From Micromonospora pallida (GTDB lineage Bacteria > Actinomycetota > Actinomycetes > Mycobacteriales > Micromonosporaceae), in NCBI RefSeq assembly GCF_900090325.1, contig NZ_FMHW01000002.1, forward strand, positions 1,178,001 through 1,242,000: a stretch of 64,000 nucleotides of DNA, in the 5' to 3' direction. This document shows, in pieces, positions 25,137 through 32,900 of this stretch. Within the stretch, counting starts at the first letter, position 1; every line of letters starts with the position of its first letter. The notes beneath the pieces were generated by a model that saw only the letters and a program-made list of their open reading frames with translations, was not told the origin of the DNA and did not search any database. Both the position numbers and the translations under genes were made by a program.

Positions 25137-25934
25137 CTACAGCTCGGTGGGGCGGCGGGCCAGCCAGACCGTACGCTCCGTGCGTACCGTGAAGTCGGTG
25201 CGGTGCGGCAGGTCGGCGGCCAACTGTTCCAGGGCGGCCAGGTCCTCGGCCGGGAGGCGGTCCTCCAGACCGAGGCGGATGCGGCCCAGCGAGATCTCCG
25301 CATAGCGGCTGGTCGCGGCGGGCAACGGCGGCCGCAGGACGAGGTCGAAGTGGCGCTCCGCCTCGACGGTGTAGCCCGCGCCGGTCAGCCGCTCGCCCCA
25401 CGCCTCGCCCATGTGCAGGCCGTGTTCGAGGCGCTTGGCGGCGAGCAGGGCCTGGCACCGCTCCTCCAGCGCGGCGCCGGCCGGATCGTCCAGGAAGCGC
25501 GGGAACGAGTCGAGTTCGACCACGGCGAACAGACCGCCGGGGCGGTTCAGCTCGTACGCCCGGGCCAGTGCCCTGTCCGGGTCACCGATGTGGTGCAGGG
25601 ACGCGGACGCCCAGATCAGGTCGGCCGGCTCGAGCTGCGGCCAGGGCTGGTCCAGATCCGCGCGTACGGTTCGAACTCGGTCTCCCAGGCCCTCCTCGTC
25701 CGCTTTGTGCCGTAGGTGCGCGAGCATTTCCTCGTCGACGTCAACGGCGGTGATCCGGGCGGTGGGCAGGTGGCGGGCCAACGAGCGGCTGCCGACGCCG
25801 GTGCCCGCGCCGAGGTCGACGATGTGCGGCCGGTCCGGCAGTTGTGCGCCGACCCAGCCGATCAGTTCCGCGTAGTACTCGTGCAGGACGGCGGCGTCGA
25901 GTTCGAGCATCTCGCCCAGGTGCGTGTGTGCCAT
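25137..25934 (-). CDS. SAM-dependent methyltransferase
   Basis: 265 residues with a class I methyltransferase fold: IVDLGAGTGVGSRSLARHLP (motif I), ITAVDVDEEML (acidic residue after strand 2), VRADLDQPWPQ, then ADLIWASASLHHIGDPDRA (motif II/III type) and LNRPGGLFAVVEL. The substrate is not evident. On the minus strand TACGGT ends 6 bases before the ATG, so the mRNA is probably leaderless. It is divergent, across only 47 bases, from an XRE-cupin regulator that likely controls it. Confidence 0.88.
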   Translation of the reverse strand: MAHTHLGEMLELDAAVLHEYYAELIGWVGAQLPDRPHIVDLGAGTGVGSRSLARHLPTARITAVDVDEEMLAHLRHKADEEGLGDRVRTVRADLDQPWPQLEPADLIWASASLHHIGDPDRALARAYELNRPGGLFAVVELDSFPRFLDDPAGAALEERCQALLAAKRLEHGLHMGEAWGERLTGAGYTVEAERHFDLVLRPPLPAATSRYAEISLGRIRLGLEDRLPAEDLAALEQLAADLPHRTDFTVRTERTVWLARRPTEL

Positions 25935-25981
25935 GCGCCGACCGTACGTCGGTCATGCGCGAATGGCATAAGGTCTTGCGT
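25935..25981. promoter_or_regulatory. Divergent leaderless promoters with an inverted repeat
   Basis: The 47 bases between the methyltransferase and regulator genes contain GACCG-TACGT-CGGTC (25940-25954), which overlaps the minus-strand -10 box (TACGGT, plus positions 25941-25946). The plus-strand -10 box TAAGGT (25969-25974) lies 7 bases before the regulator ATG. Both genes thus appear leaderless, and the repeat is a likely site for the XRE-cupin protein. Confidence 0.55.
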
Positions 25982-26548
25982 ATGAAGCAAGACGGAGATC
26001 TGGACACCCTCGTCCGGCAGCGCATCCGCGGACTGCGGACGGCCCGCGGCTGGTCGCTGGACGAGCTGGCGGCACGGAGCTATCTGAGCCCGTCCACGCT
26101 GAGCCGGATCGAGACCGGCCACCGGCGCATCGCGCTCGACCAGCTCACCCCGATCGCCCGGGCACTGGGCATCACGCTGGACCAACTGGTCGAGGCGGGC
26201 GGGGACGACGACGTGGTGATCCGGCCGCACCACGAGCCGGAGCGGGGCATCACCACGTGGCTGCTGTCCCAGGGCGACGCCGCGCCGAGGATGACGGTCG
26301 CCAAGCTGCGGATCACCCGGCCGGTCCCGGCGGATCTACGGGTGCATCCGGGGCGCGACTGGTTCACCGTGCTCTCCGGGACGGTGCTGCTGCGGCTCGG
26401 CGAGCGGACCATCCGGGTCGAGGCGGGCGAGGCGGCCGAGTTCTCCACGATGGTGCCGCACGCGTTCGGCGTGGACCGTGGACCGGCCGAGATGCTGTGC
26501 ATCCTCGACCACGACGGCGAGCGCACCCACCTCGGACCGGAGCGCTGA
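25982..26548 (+). CDS. XRE-family regulator with C-terminal cupin domain
   Basis: 188 residues. Residues 8-70 are a lambda-repressor-like helix-turn-helix (RIRGLRTARGWSLDELAARS, STLSRIETGHRRI, PIARALGITLDQLVE). Residues 110-185 form a cupin barrel (VHPGRDWFTVLSGTVLLRLG, TIRVEAGEAAEFSTMVPHAF). The first cupin motif lacks the usual two His residues, so a small-molecule sensor role is likelier than metal catalysis. Such proteins often regulate a neighbouring divergent gene, here the methyltransferase. The ATG at 25982 has no Shine-Dalgarno sequence but has TAAGGT at the leaderless distance. Confidence 0.9.
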   Translation: MKQDGDLDTLVRQRIRGLRTARGWSLDELAARSYLSPSTLSRIETGHRRIALDQLTPIARALGITLDQLVEAGGDDDVVIRPHHEPERGITTWLLSQGDAAPRMTVAKLRITRPVPADLRVHPGRDWFTVLSGTVLLRLGERTIRVEAGEAAEFSTMVPHAFGVDRGPAEMLCILDHDGERTHLGPER

Positions 26549-26654
26549 CGGGCCCGCTGCCTCGGCTGGCGCCGGCCCGGATGACGGAAAGCCGACCGGT
26601 GTCGATATGCGGACATCGACGCAGAGGGGCTCCTGCCACGCTCTGGGCCATCGC

Positions 26655-26686
26655 CCGCCGGCACTGTCGACAGACAGCGCCGGCGG
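26655..26686 (+). terminator. Hairpin between regulator and propeller genes
   Basis: CCGCCGGC (26655-26662) pairs with GCCGGCGG (26679-26686), with an inner CTGT/ACAG extension. It could end the regulator transcript or lie in the leader of the secreted protein gene that begins at 26721. Confidence 0.4.
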
Positions 26687-26720
26687 TTGTGCGATTCCCT
26701 CGCGAACAGGAGCCCCATCG

Positions 26721-27986
26721 ATGCTGAGGTCAAGACGACGAACGCGGTTACTCGCCGCCATCCTGGTGGGCGCGCTACTGACCGTCCCCGCCGCTCAGCC
26801 CGGGGCGGCGCGGCCCGCGCTCGCGTCGAGCACGGCGGGTCCAATGTCGACCGCTTCGGCGTGGCACGTCGAAGACCTCGGCGCTCCGGTTCCCAACCTG
26901 GGGTACGCCAGGGTGGTCGGGGCGGTCAGCCTCCAGGACGGCCCGGCGAGCGACCCCCGGCCGTACATGTTCAACATCATCAACGATGCCCTGTGGGTGA
27001 TGTCGCCGGTGGCGGGCAGTTGGCGGTGGACCGCGCGCGGCGCGCCCCCGGTGGGCCGGATCAGGGGCTCGGTCGGTGTCGTCAAGTTCCTGGACCAGTT
27101 CACGTCCATCGAGCGCGCCTACGTCTTCGTCTACACCGACGACGGCCACCTGTGGGGTAACTGGTGGGACGGCAGCCGCTGGGCCTGGACCGACATCGGC
27201 ACGCCCGGCGGCACCACGGTCAGCGCGCCGGTCGGTGCGGTCGCCGTACAGACCGCTCCCGGCAGTCAGGCGGTCCCGTACATCTACGTGATCGGCGCCG
27301 ACGGGCATCTCTGGTGGAGCCGGAAGAACAACACCGGACAATGGACCTGGACGGACCAGGGTGTCCCGGCGGGGGTGACCCTGAACCGCCTCGCCGACCC
27401 GGTGGGCGCGGTCAACCTGCGGCTGTCGCCCACCCAACCCGACCTGCCCCAGGTCTTCGTGTTGGACGTGCAGGGCAATCTCTGGCGCCACGGCTTCGAC
27501 GGCCTGACCTGGCGATGGTACGGCCACGGTTCACCGCAGCCCAGCTACAACGCTCACGGCGTGGGTCTGGTCGCTGTCCAGGACGGACCCAACACCGCCT
27601 CCCGCCCCGAGGCGTTCATCGGCGTCAACGGCACCGTGCTGGAGCTCACTTGGTGGAACGGCGCATGGTGGTGGTCCACCCATTCCAGTTCGGGCACCAC
27701 CTACGTCCGGCACGCCGGCACGATCGCCGTACAGGACGGCTGGGACGCCCCACAACGGCCCTACCTCTTCTCCTGCGATCTGGAGGGCGGTCCACTGCGC
27801 ACCAACTGGTGGACCGGGTCGCAATGGCAGTGGTCGGTGCAGTCCGGCACCGACGCCGCCGGACTCGACCCCAGCTGCGGGGACGCCGTGGCGCTGCCGA
27901 ACAGGTTCACCGGCACCCGGTACCCGTACGTCTTCTACTGGTCCCGGCAGCAGCCGATGCGGCTCATGCTCACCTGGTGGGGCTGA
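26721..27986 (+). CDS. Secreted beta-propeller, lectin-like protein
   Basis: 421 residues from ATG 26721 (AGGAG nine bases upstream). A signal peptide is clear: RSRRRTRLLAAILVGALL, then a cleavage region near AAQPGAARPALA. The mature part has about six repeats of 55-60 residues, each with a Trp-rich core such as LWGNWWDGSRWAWTDIGTP and LWWSRKNNTGQWTWTDQGVP, alternating with strands of the type PVGAVAVQ. This resembles bacterial PLL/fucose-lectin-like propellers. I infer an extracellular sugar-binding role; no catalytic motif is seen. A strong hairpin follows. Other tandem-repeat propellers cannot be excluded. Confidence 0.75.
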   Translation: MLRSRRRTRLLAAILVGALLTVPAAQPGAARPALASSTAGPMSTASAWHVEDLGAPVPNLGYARVVGAVSLQDGPASDPRPYMFNIINDALWVMSPVAGSWRWTARGAPPVGRIRGSVGVVKFLDQFTSIERAYVFVYTDDGHLWGNWWDGSRWAWTDIGTPGGTTVSAPVGAVAVQTAPGSQAVPYIYVIGADGHLWWSRKNNTGQWTWTDQGVPAGVTLNRLADPVGAVNLRLSPTQPDLPQVFVLDVQGNLWRHGFDGLTWRWYGHGSPQPSYNAHGVGLVAVQDGPNTASRPEAFIGVNGTVLELTWWNGAWWWSTHSSSGTTYVRHAGTIAVQDGWDAPQRPYLFSCDLEGGPLRTNWWTGSQWQWSVQSGTDAAGLDPSCGDAVALPNRFTGTRYPYVFYWSRQQPMRLMLTWWG

Positions 27987-27998
27987 CCGGCACCGCTC

Positions 27999-28027
27999 GA
28001 TGCCGGAGGCATCCCGCCTCCGGCATC
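27999..28027. terminator. Terminator hairpin, probably bidirectional
   Basis: GATGCCGGAGGC (27999-28010) and its perfect complement (28016-28027) flank a 5-base loop. It starts 12 bases after the propeller gene stop and lies 43 bases beyond the stop of the convergent ferredoxin gene, so it can serve both. Confidence 0.75.
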
Positions 28028-28070
28028 CGTGCCGTTTGGGCACAAGGCATACGTGCTGCGGGCGGGTTGC

Positions 28071-28475
28071 TCAGGGCAGTTGCTGGCGGGTCCGTCGGGC
28101 GGGGGCGATCGTGTACAGGTCGAGCACGCCTGGCGGATCCGCCAGGCCGGGGCCACCGGCGTGGACCCAGGCGGCGATGTCGCCGGCGGCGTCGGGGTCG
28201 TTGACCAGGCCCAGCCAGACGGGTCGGCCGCCGGCTCGCCGGCCGGCAGCCGAGGGCTGTACGACGACGACGTTGGCGTAGTCGCAGGTGTCGAGGCAGT
28301 CGCTGACCCGGACCTGCGCCACGCCGGCCAGTGTCTGCCGTAGCTGCGACAGTTGGGCGGCGTGGTCGACACCGGGGATCTTGCTCGTGCCGCAGCAGCA
28401 GCCCCGGCACACGGTGACCGTGCAGCTCGGGTTGGCTGCCGTGTCGCGGGCGGTGGGGCCGGTGCGGCGGGTCAC
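28071..28475 (-). CDS. Thioredoxin-like [2Fe-2S] ferredoxin
   Basis: 134 residues from a GTG at 28475 that overlaps the stop of a 53-residue frame (GTGA). Cys residues that should bind a 2Fe-2S cluster are in VTVCRGCCCGTSKIPGVDH and VSDCLDTCDYANVVVVQPS; the spacing (C-x-x-C-C-C early, C-x3-C late) fits the thioredoxin-like ferredoxin group common in actinomycetes. It then has RAGGRPVWLGLVND and a C-terminal tail. Such proteins are often next to cobalt or cobalamin-related genes; none is visible here. Electron-transfer partners are unknown. Confidence 0.82.
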   Translation of the reverse strand: MTRRTGPTARDTAANPSCTVTVCRGCCCGTSKIPGVDHAAQLSQLRQTLAGVAQVRVSDCLDTCDYANVVVVQPSAAGRRAGGRPVWLGLVNDPDAAGDIAAWVHAGGPGLADPPGVLDLYTIAPARRTRQQLP

Positions 28476-28633
28476 GACGCGGCCTCGGCGGCTGTCCGGC
28501 TGGGCGACAGCCGCAGTCCGTCGAGCCGGACGATGGCGGGGCGACCCTCGTGCCCGGCGACGCCGAGTGGCAGGGGTAGGTGGCCGATCAGGTCCCAGGT
28601 AGCGAGCACGGTGACAAAGGTAGCGGCGATCAT
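28472..28633 (-). CDS. Small coupled protein, 53 residues
   Basis: The ATG at 28633 shares its A with the TGA of a preceding 20-codon frame (TGATG), and its own stop overlaps the GTG of the ferredoxin gene. The product starts with a hydrophobic stretch (MIAATFVTVLATWDLIGHLP) and continues to a polar tail ending in SRTAAEAAS. A GTG nine bases further upstream is another possible start. I know no family. The double overlap with a real gene is the main argument that it is translated. Confidence 0.45.
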   Translation of the reverse strand: MIAATFVTVLATWDLIGHLPLPLGVAGHEGRPAIVRLDGLRLSPSRTAAEAAS

Positions 28634-28695
28634 CAGATTCGCCACCCGTACGCGTCCGTGCCGGGTTCGTCGAGCAGGTGGAGAGCGGCAACCAT
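28633..28695 (-). CDS. Possible 20-residue leader peptide
   Basis: A 21-codon frame, ATG at 28695 to TGA at 28633, encodes MVAALHLLDEPGTDAYGWRI. It is the first start codon after the minus-strand -10 box in the palindrome at 28706-28731, and its stop overlaps the next start. It may be a leader peptide that couples translation to the two genes below, or merely the untranslated leader. Confidence 0.25.
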   Translation of the reverse strand: MVAALHLLDEPGTDAYGWRI

Positions 28696-28705
28696 CGATT
28701 GCCGA

Positions 28706-28731
28706 GATTACCCTACCGGGGTAGGGTAATC
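28706..28731. promoter_or_regulatory. Perfect 26-base palindrome holding two opposed -10 boxes
   Basis: GATTACCCTACC (28706-28717), two bases, then its exact complement (28720-28731). Each arm contains TAGGGT read outward. The plus-strand copy (28722-28727) is 7 bases before the GTG of the serine hydrolase (leaderless spacing); the minus-strand copy is 14 bases before the ATG at 28695. A dimeric or tetrameric regulator bound here would block both promoters. The C3/G4 pattern recalls operators of CsoR/RcnR-type metal sensors, but no such gene is in the window. Confidence 0.7.
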
Positions 28732-28734
28732 CGG

Positions 28735-29829
28735 GTGAAGGTCGAAGGGTTCACCGAAGAGGGGTACGACGCCGTACGGCAGGTGTTCCAGCGCCTGGTC
28801 GACGAGGGCCGGGAAACCGGCGCGGGGGTGTCGGTGTGGCGGGACGGTCGCGAGGTGGTTCGGCTCAGCGGGGGATGGGCTGATGTGCAGCGGCAACGCC
28901 CGTGGCGCGATGACACGCTGGTCCAGCCCTACTCGTTGTCGAAGACGTTCGCCACCCTCGCCGCGCTGGTGGCGGTCCGCGACGGTGCGTTGGCCCTCGA
29001 TGAGCCCGTCGCGGCGTACTGGAAAGAGTACGGAGTGAGGGGCAAGGACCGGACCACGCTGCGTCAGGTGCTCACCCACCAGGCGGGGCAACCCCGGTTT
29101 CCGCAAGAGGCTGCGGACCTGGACCTGCTCGACGATGCCGGGCTACGGGAGAGTCTTGCGAGGACGGCGCCGGAGTACGCCCCGGGCACCGCGCTGGGGG
29201 AGCACGCGCTGACGTACGGCCACCTCATCGACGGGATCCTCCGCGCCGCCACCGGACGCAGCCTCCAGGAGGTGTTCGACAGCGTCGTGCGACCCGCGCT
29301 CGCTCTCGACGCCTGGTTCGGCGTACCGGACACCGAACTCGAACGTGTCGCCGACCTCGAGTACGCCAGCCCCGACTGGCCGCGGCAACTGCACGCAGCA
29401 CCATGGCTGCAGATCCCCGACGGCGCGTTGGACACCCGTCGGACCAACTCCCGCGCCTGGCGGCAGACGGTGTTCGCCGCGGCCAACCTCCACACGACCG
29501 CGACCGCCATGGCCCGCTTCTTTTCGTCCATCACCAGCGAAGAGGGGCCCCTGCGCGAGCTGCTCGGCCCGCAGCTGCACACCGAACTGCTCACCTCGCA
29601 GATCACCGACCACGACCACGTCTTCGGCACCAGGCTCACCTGGACGCTCGGCTTCATCCGTGACCGCGGCAAAATCGCCAAGGGCGGTATCGGCGGCTCC
29701 GCCGCCTGGTGGTCCCTCAACCACCACCACTCCTGCGCCTACCTCACCCGTCGGCTGGACGACCACTCCCGAGCCGCTGAGATCGCTACCGCACTCGGTG
29801 ACAACCTGGCCGTGGTCGGGGAGGACTGA
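28735..29829 (+). CDS. Serine hydrolase of the beta-lactamase (class C/esterase) family
   Basis: 364 residues from a GTG at 28735. The nucleophile motif is YSLSKTFATL (SxxK, with the Ser of SLSK), the second motif is probably TYGHLIDGI (Tyr in a YxN-like place), and IAKGGIGGSAAWW stands where the KTG/HxG box is expected. The segments GAGVSVWRDGREVVRLSGGW and RTTLRQVLTHQAGQ are typical. These enzymes act as esterases, D-amino-acid peptidases or carboxypeptidase-like proteins. There is no signal peptide, so it acts in the cytoplasm. Expression should depend on the palindrome just upstream. Confidence 0.9.
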   Translation: MKVEGFTEEGYDAVRQVFQRLVDEGRETGAGVSVWRDGREVVRLSGGWADVQRQRPWRDDTLVQPYSLSKTFATLAALVAVRDGALALDEPVAAYWKEYGVRGKDRTTLRQVLTHQAGQPRFPQEAADLDLLDDAGLRESLARTAPEYAPGTALGEHALTYGHLIDGILRAATGRSLQEVFDSVVRPALALDAWFGVPDTELERVADLEYASPDWPRQLHAAPWLQIPDGALDTRRTNSRAWRQTVFAAANLHTTATAMARFFSSITSEEGPLRELLGPQLHTELLTSQITDHDHVFGTRLTWTLGFIRDRGKIAKGGIGGSAAWWSLNHHHSCAYLTRRLDDHSRAAEIATALGDNLAVVGED

Positions 29830-29920
29830 GCACCCAGGGCTGTTCGGCGCTGGCACAGGTGCAGACGCTGAGGGTGCACGCTGGGTCCGTGACGACGGGC
29901 GTGGGCGTAGGGTGCGGCCG

Positions 29921-31174
29921 GTGATCGGTGATGCCTGGTTGGATCGGTGTTTGTCTCCTTCGCCCGTGCTGCGGGGGCTGGCGAGGAACCCGGCGGCGTC
30001 GGTCACCGTGCTGCTGCGGCTGGTGGAGGCGTGGCCGGAGCAGGCGTGCGAGGGGCTACGTCGCCGCCGCGTGCTGCCCCTGCCGGTGCGGGATGCGATG
30101 CTGCGTCATCCCTCGCCGAGGGTCCGCGCGGCGCTGGCCGCCCACCCGCACGTTGACGCTGTGGCGCGCGCCGAGCTGCTGGCCGACCCGGTGTGGCGGG
30201 TGAGACTGAGCGCGTTCGGCCAGCCCGGTCAGGAGCCGTTGCCGGACGACGCGCTGATGAGGTTGTTGGCCGAGCTCGACGACCCGCCCTCCGACATGCT
30301 GTTCATCCGCGAGGAGTTGTTCGGCGAGTTGTGCCATGCGACCGGGTATGAGCTGCGGCTGTTCCGGCTGGCTGCCGCGCACCCCCGGCCCGGGGTGCGC
30401 GGATTCGCGGCCGGTTTCCTGTACCTGCTGGACGAGCGGTCGTGCCAGGCGCTGCTGGAGGACGAAGCGCCCGAGGTACGGGCGGCCGCCGCAGCGGCCG
30501 TCGCGCACCGGCAGCAGGTGATGCAGCCCGCGGATCTGCCGGACCAGCACTGTCACGCCTTCTGGTACGTGCTGCAGCGTCCACTGTCCCGGGCCCTGGT
30601 CGATCAGGTGCTGGCCAGCGGCGACACGGACGCGCTGCAGGTGATGGGCAGGAACCCGACCGTCCCGCCCGACGTGGTCGAGACACTCCTGCGCCACCCC
30701 GACCCGTCGGTCCGGCAGGCAGTCACCGGCCGCGTCGACCTGACCGACGACCAGCTCGCCAGGCTCGCCGCCGACCCAGCGGTCGAGGTCCGCACCGCGC
30801 TCTCCAACCATCCCTCGGCACCTGCCGAACACGCCGCGTGGATCGACCACGGATGCGATATCCGGCCGGGAAATACCGCCTTCCTCCTGGACCGCTACGG
30901 CGACTTCCTACGCCAAGCTGGCGGCAGGTTGCGACTCGTCACTTCCGAATGCCCCGCGTGCCCAGGCTGCTGGTACCTCGACATGGCAGTGGTCAGAGAC
31001 GGGTTGGAGGCCGTCACCCTGGTCCTGCCGTCGCGAGCCCGGGCAGAATTTTGCCGGCTCCTGAACAGGCTCGACCGTGACGTCCGGCGCCGCACCCCGC
31101 CGGACTCCAGCCGCAAACTGCGATGGACCGGCGAGCCACAGCCCTGGTGGCATCAACGGATCTACCAACGATGA
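29921..31174 (+). CDS. HEAT/LRV-type repeat protein with a Cys-rich C-terminal module
   Basis: 417 residues. A GTG at 29921 stands 7 bases after TAGGGT (29908-29913), again a leaderless arrangement. The protein is built from helical repeats of about 25 residues with the recurrent pattern LLRHPDPSVRQAV, HPSPRVRAALAAHP and ADPAVEVRTALSNHPSAP, as in leucine-rich-variant and HEAT repeats, which usually bind proteins. Near the C-terminus TSECPACPGCWYLDM has three Cys and may bind metal. Similar proteins occur in many actinomycetes without known function. It is followed by a convergent kinase-like gene. Confidence 0.8.
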   Translation: MIGDAWLDRCLSPSPVLRGLARNPAASVTVLLRLVEAWPEQACEGLRRRRVLPLPVRDAMLRHPSPRVRAALAAHPHVDAVARAELLADPVWRVRLSAFGQPGQEPLPDDALMRLLAELDDPPSDMLFIREELFGELCHATGYELRLFRLAAAHPRPGVRGFAAGFLYLLDERSCQALLEDEAPEVRAAAAAAVAHRQQVMQPADLPDQHCHAFWYVLQRPLSRALVDQVLASGDTDALQVMGRNPTVPPDVVETLLRHPDPSVRQAVTGRVDLTDDQLARLAADPAVEVRTALSNHPSAPAEHAAWIDHGCDIRPGNTAFLLDRYGDFLRQAGGRLRLVTSECPACPGCWYLDMAVVRDGLEAVTLVLPSRARAEFCRLLNRLDRDVRRRTPPDSSRKLRWTGEPQPWWHQRIYQR

Positions 31175-31277
31175 CGCCGCCCACAGGTCGCAGCGTGCCC
31201 GCGTCCCAACATGCTGTCGTAGCCGATGAGCTGATGGCTGATCACGCCGTCCGTCGGACGCGGTGGTGATCGCCGGG

Positions 31278-32192
31278 TCAGCGGATGGTGGCGGTGAGGC
31301 GTTGCAGGGCGGCGTGGGCGGGTGGGCCCCAGGTGGGTTTGCCGCCGGGGCGGCCGTGGACGCCGTTGTCGCCGATGAGGATGCCGCCGAGGGCGCGTAT
31401 CGTCGCCCAGCCTCGGGCGCGACGCATGGTGGCGGTGTCCGGGGTCGGCTGGTAGGCCGCGTGGAAGTGGTCGGTGGTGTCGTCCGGTAGCAGGAGCCAC
31501 GCGGCGGCGAGGTCGTATGCCGGGTCGCCCGCGCAGAGGTCGCCGAAGTCGATCACGCCGCAGAAGGTGCCGTCGGCGGTGAGGACGTTGGCCGGGTGTA
31601 GGTCGGCGTGCAGCCACAGCGGCGGGCCCGTCCACTGCGGCGCGGTGACCGCGTCGTGCCAGACGGCGCGGACGGCGTCCGGGTCGTTGACCAGCCCTCG
31701 TTCGGTGGCGGACGTGAGCCCCTTGGCGAAGCCCCCGGCGTGGTCGGCCAGTGGCCCGCCACGGTCCCGGCCGGTGGGCGCGCCGCTGGGGGCCGGTTGG
31801 TGAAGAGCCATGAGGAAAGTGGCCAGGGATCTGGCCGCGTCGGAGGCTCGCGTGACGGGGGCCTGGTCGGCGGGTGTGCCCGGAACCCAGGTGGTGATGA
31901 GCCAGGGCCGAGGGAACCGCTCGGAGGGTTCGCCGAGTCGCTGCGGGACGGGAATCGGCAGCGGAAGGCGCGGGGCCAGCGTGGGCAGCCAGGAGTACTC
32001 CTTGCGCAGCAGCGCGTCCGCGGACCCGGTCGCCCAGGGAAGCCGGACGGCCAGGTCGTCACCGAGTCGCCACAGTTGGTTGTCCCAGCCACGCGCGCCC
32101 AGCCGAACCGGGCGATCGGCGAGGTCCGGGTGCTGGTCGCGGACCAGATCCCGGACCAGATCCGCGGTGATCTCGATCTCGGCGTGGGTCAT
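31278..32192 (-). CDS. Aminoglycoside-phosphotransferase-family kinase
   Basis: 304 residues from ATG 32192 (an upstream in-frame ATG at 32225 is less likely because TACTGT ends 8 bases before 32192, consistent with a leaderless mRNA). Motifs: RLGDDLAVRLPW (ATP-binding region), LLRKEYSWLP, PLWLHADLHPANVL (catalytic HADLHPxN) and CGVIDFGDLCAGDPAYDLAA (metal-binding DFGD). This is the APH/macrolide-kinase-like subgroup; many members are annotated as resistance proteins, but most act on unknown metabolites. It is adjacent to a broken TetR gene on the same strand. Confidence 0.87.
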   Translation of the reverse strand: MTHAEIEITADLVRDLVRDQHPDLADRPVRLGARGWDNQLWRLGDDLAVRLPWATGSADALLRKEYSWLPTLAPRLPLPIPVPQRLGEPSERFPRPWLITTWVPGTPADQAPVTRASDAARSLATFLMALHQPAPSGAPTGRDRGGPLADHAGGFAKGLTSATERGLVNDPDAVRAVWHDAVTAPQWTGPPLWLHADLHPANVLTADGTFCGVIDFGDLCAGDPAYDLAAAWLLLPDDTTDHFHAAYQPTPDTATMRRARGWATIRALGGILIGDNGVHGRPGGKPTWGPPAHAALQRLTATIR

Positions 32193-32246
32193 GCCGAGCA
32201 ACAGTAGTCCCGCAGCGTGCTCCACCCGCGCGTGCGGACCGCCAGG

Positions 32247-32851
32247 TCAGTCAGTCCCGCCCCGGCCGCGGACCAACGGTAGGAAGATCTCGTCGACGAT
32301 CTCGACCAGGACCTCGTCGGGCACAGCCGGAACGCCGCGCAGGGCGTACTCGCCACGCAGCAGCATCAACGGCAGCGCCGCCACCCGCGGCTGCACCGCC
32401 TCGGGGGTGCCTCGCCGCGGGCCACCGCCCGGCTCAGCAGGGTGAACCACGCGGCGTTCATCGCGCTGCCGCCGGCCTGCTCGCGCAGTAGCTCCAGCAG
32501 AGCCGGCTCGTCGGCGGCCGCCGCCAGGAGGTCGCGCAGGATCGCCCCGCGGGGTGAGGACCAGGTCGCGTTGGCCCGCCGCAGCAGTTCCAACGCGTCG
32601 CTTCGGAGGCTGCCGGTGTCCGGCGTCGGGGTACGGGTGTCGGCCAGGTGTTTGTAGGCGGCGATGCCGAGCGCGGCGCGCTGCGGCCAGCGTCGGTAGA
32701 TCGCATTCTTGTTCGTGCCGGCACGCCGGGCGACCTTGTCCATGGTCATGCCGGCGTAGCCGGAGGCGGTCAGTTCCTCGGCGGCCGCGCGCAGGATTGC
32801 CTGCTCCAGCTCCGCGCCTCGCCGCCGCTGTCCCCCCGCCACGGTACGCAT
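32247..32851 (-). pseudogene. TetR-family regulator with a one-base frameshift
   Basis: The DNA-binding domain is intact from ATG 32851: ILRAAAEELTASGYAGMTMD, KVARRAGTNKNAIYRRWPQR. The frame is good through FTLLSRAVARGEAP, then becomes RRCSRGWRRCR and stops at 32366. The expected ending, EAVQPRVAALPLMLL then VLVEIVDEIFLPLVRGRGG, is in a different frame and ends at 32247. One extra base in the run of five G on the plus strand (32403-32407) restores a 201-residue TetR. As read, the ligand-binding domain lacks its last two helices. It is divergent from the TIM-barrel gene with a palindrome between them. Confidence 0.8.
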
Positions 32852-32870
32852 CGTACGCTAAACCGAGTAC

Positions 32871-32885
32871 GGTACTGCCAGTACC
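32871..32885. promoter_or_regulatory. 15-base palindrome, likely TetR operator
   Basis: GGTACTG-C-CAGTACC is a perfect inverted repeat with a one-base centre. It lies between the TetR start (32851) and the divergent gene (32901), immediately before the strong ribosome binding site AAGGAGG. Position and symmetry fit a TetR-type operator controlling both genes. Confidence 0.65.
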
Positions 32886-32900
32886 TTAAGGAGGTAAGCA

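Noticed and set aside
28476..28731. Riboswitch before the ferredoxin operon
   Set aside because: The only strong structure is the DNA palindrome over the two promoters; the transcribed leader is too short for a known riboswitch.
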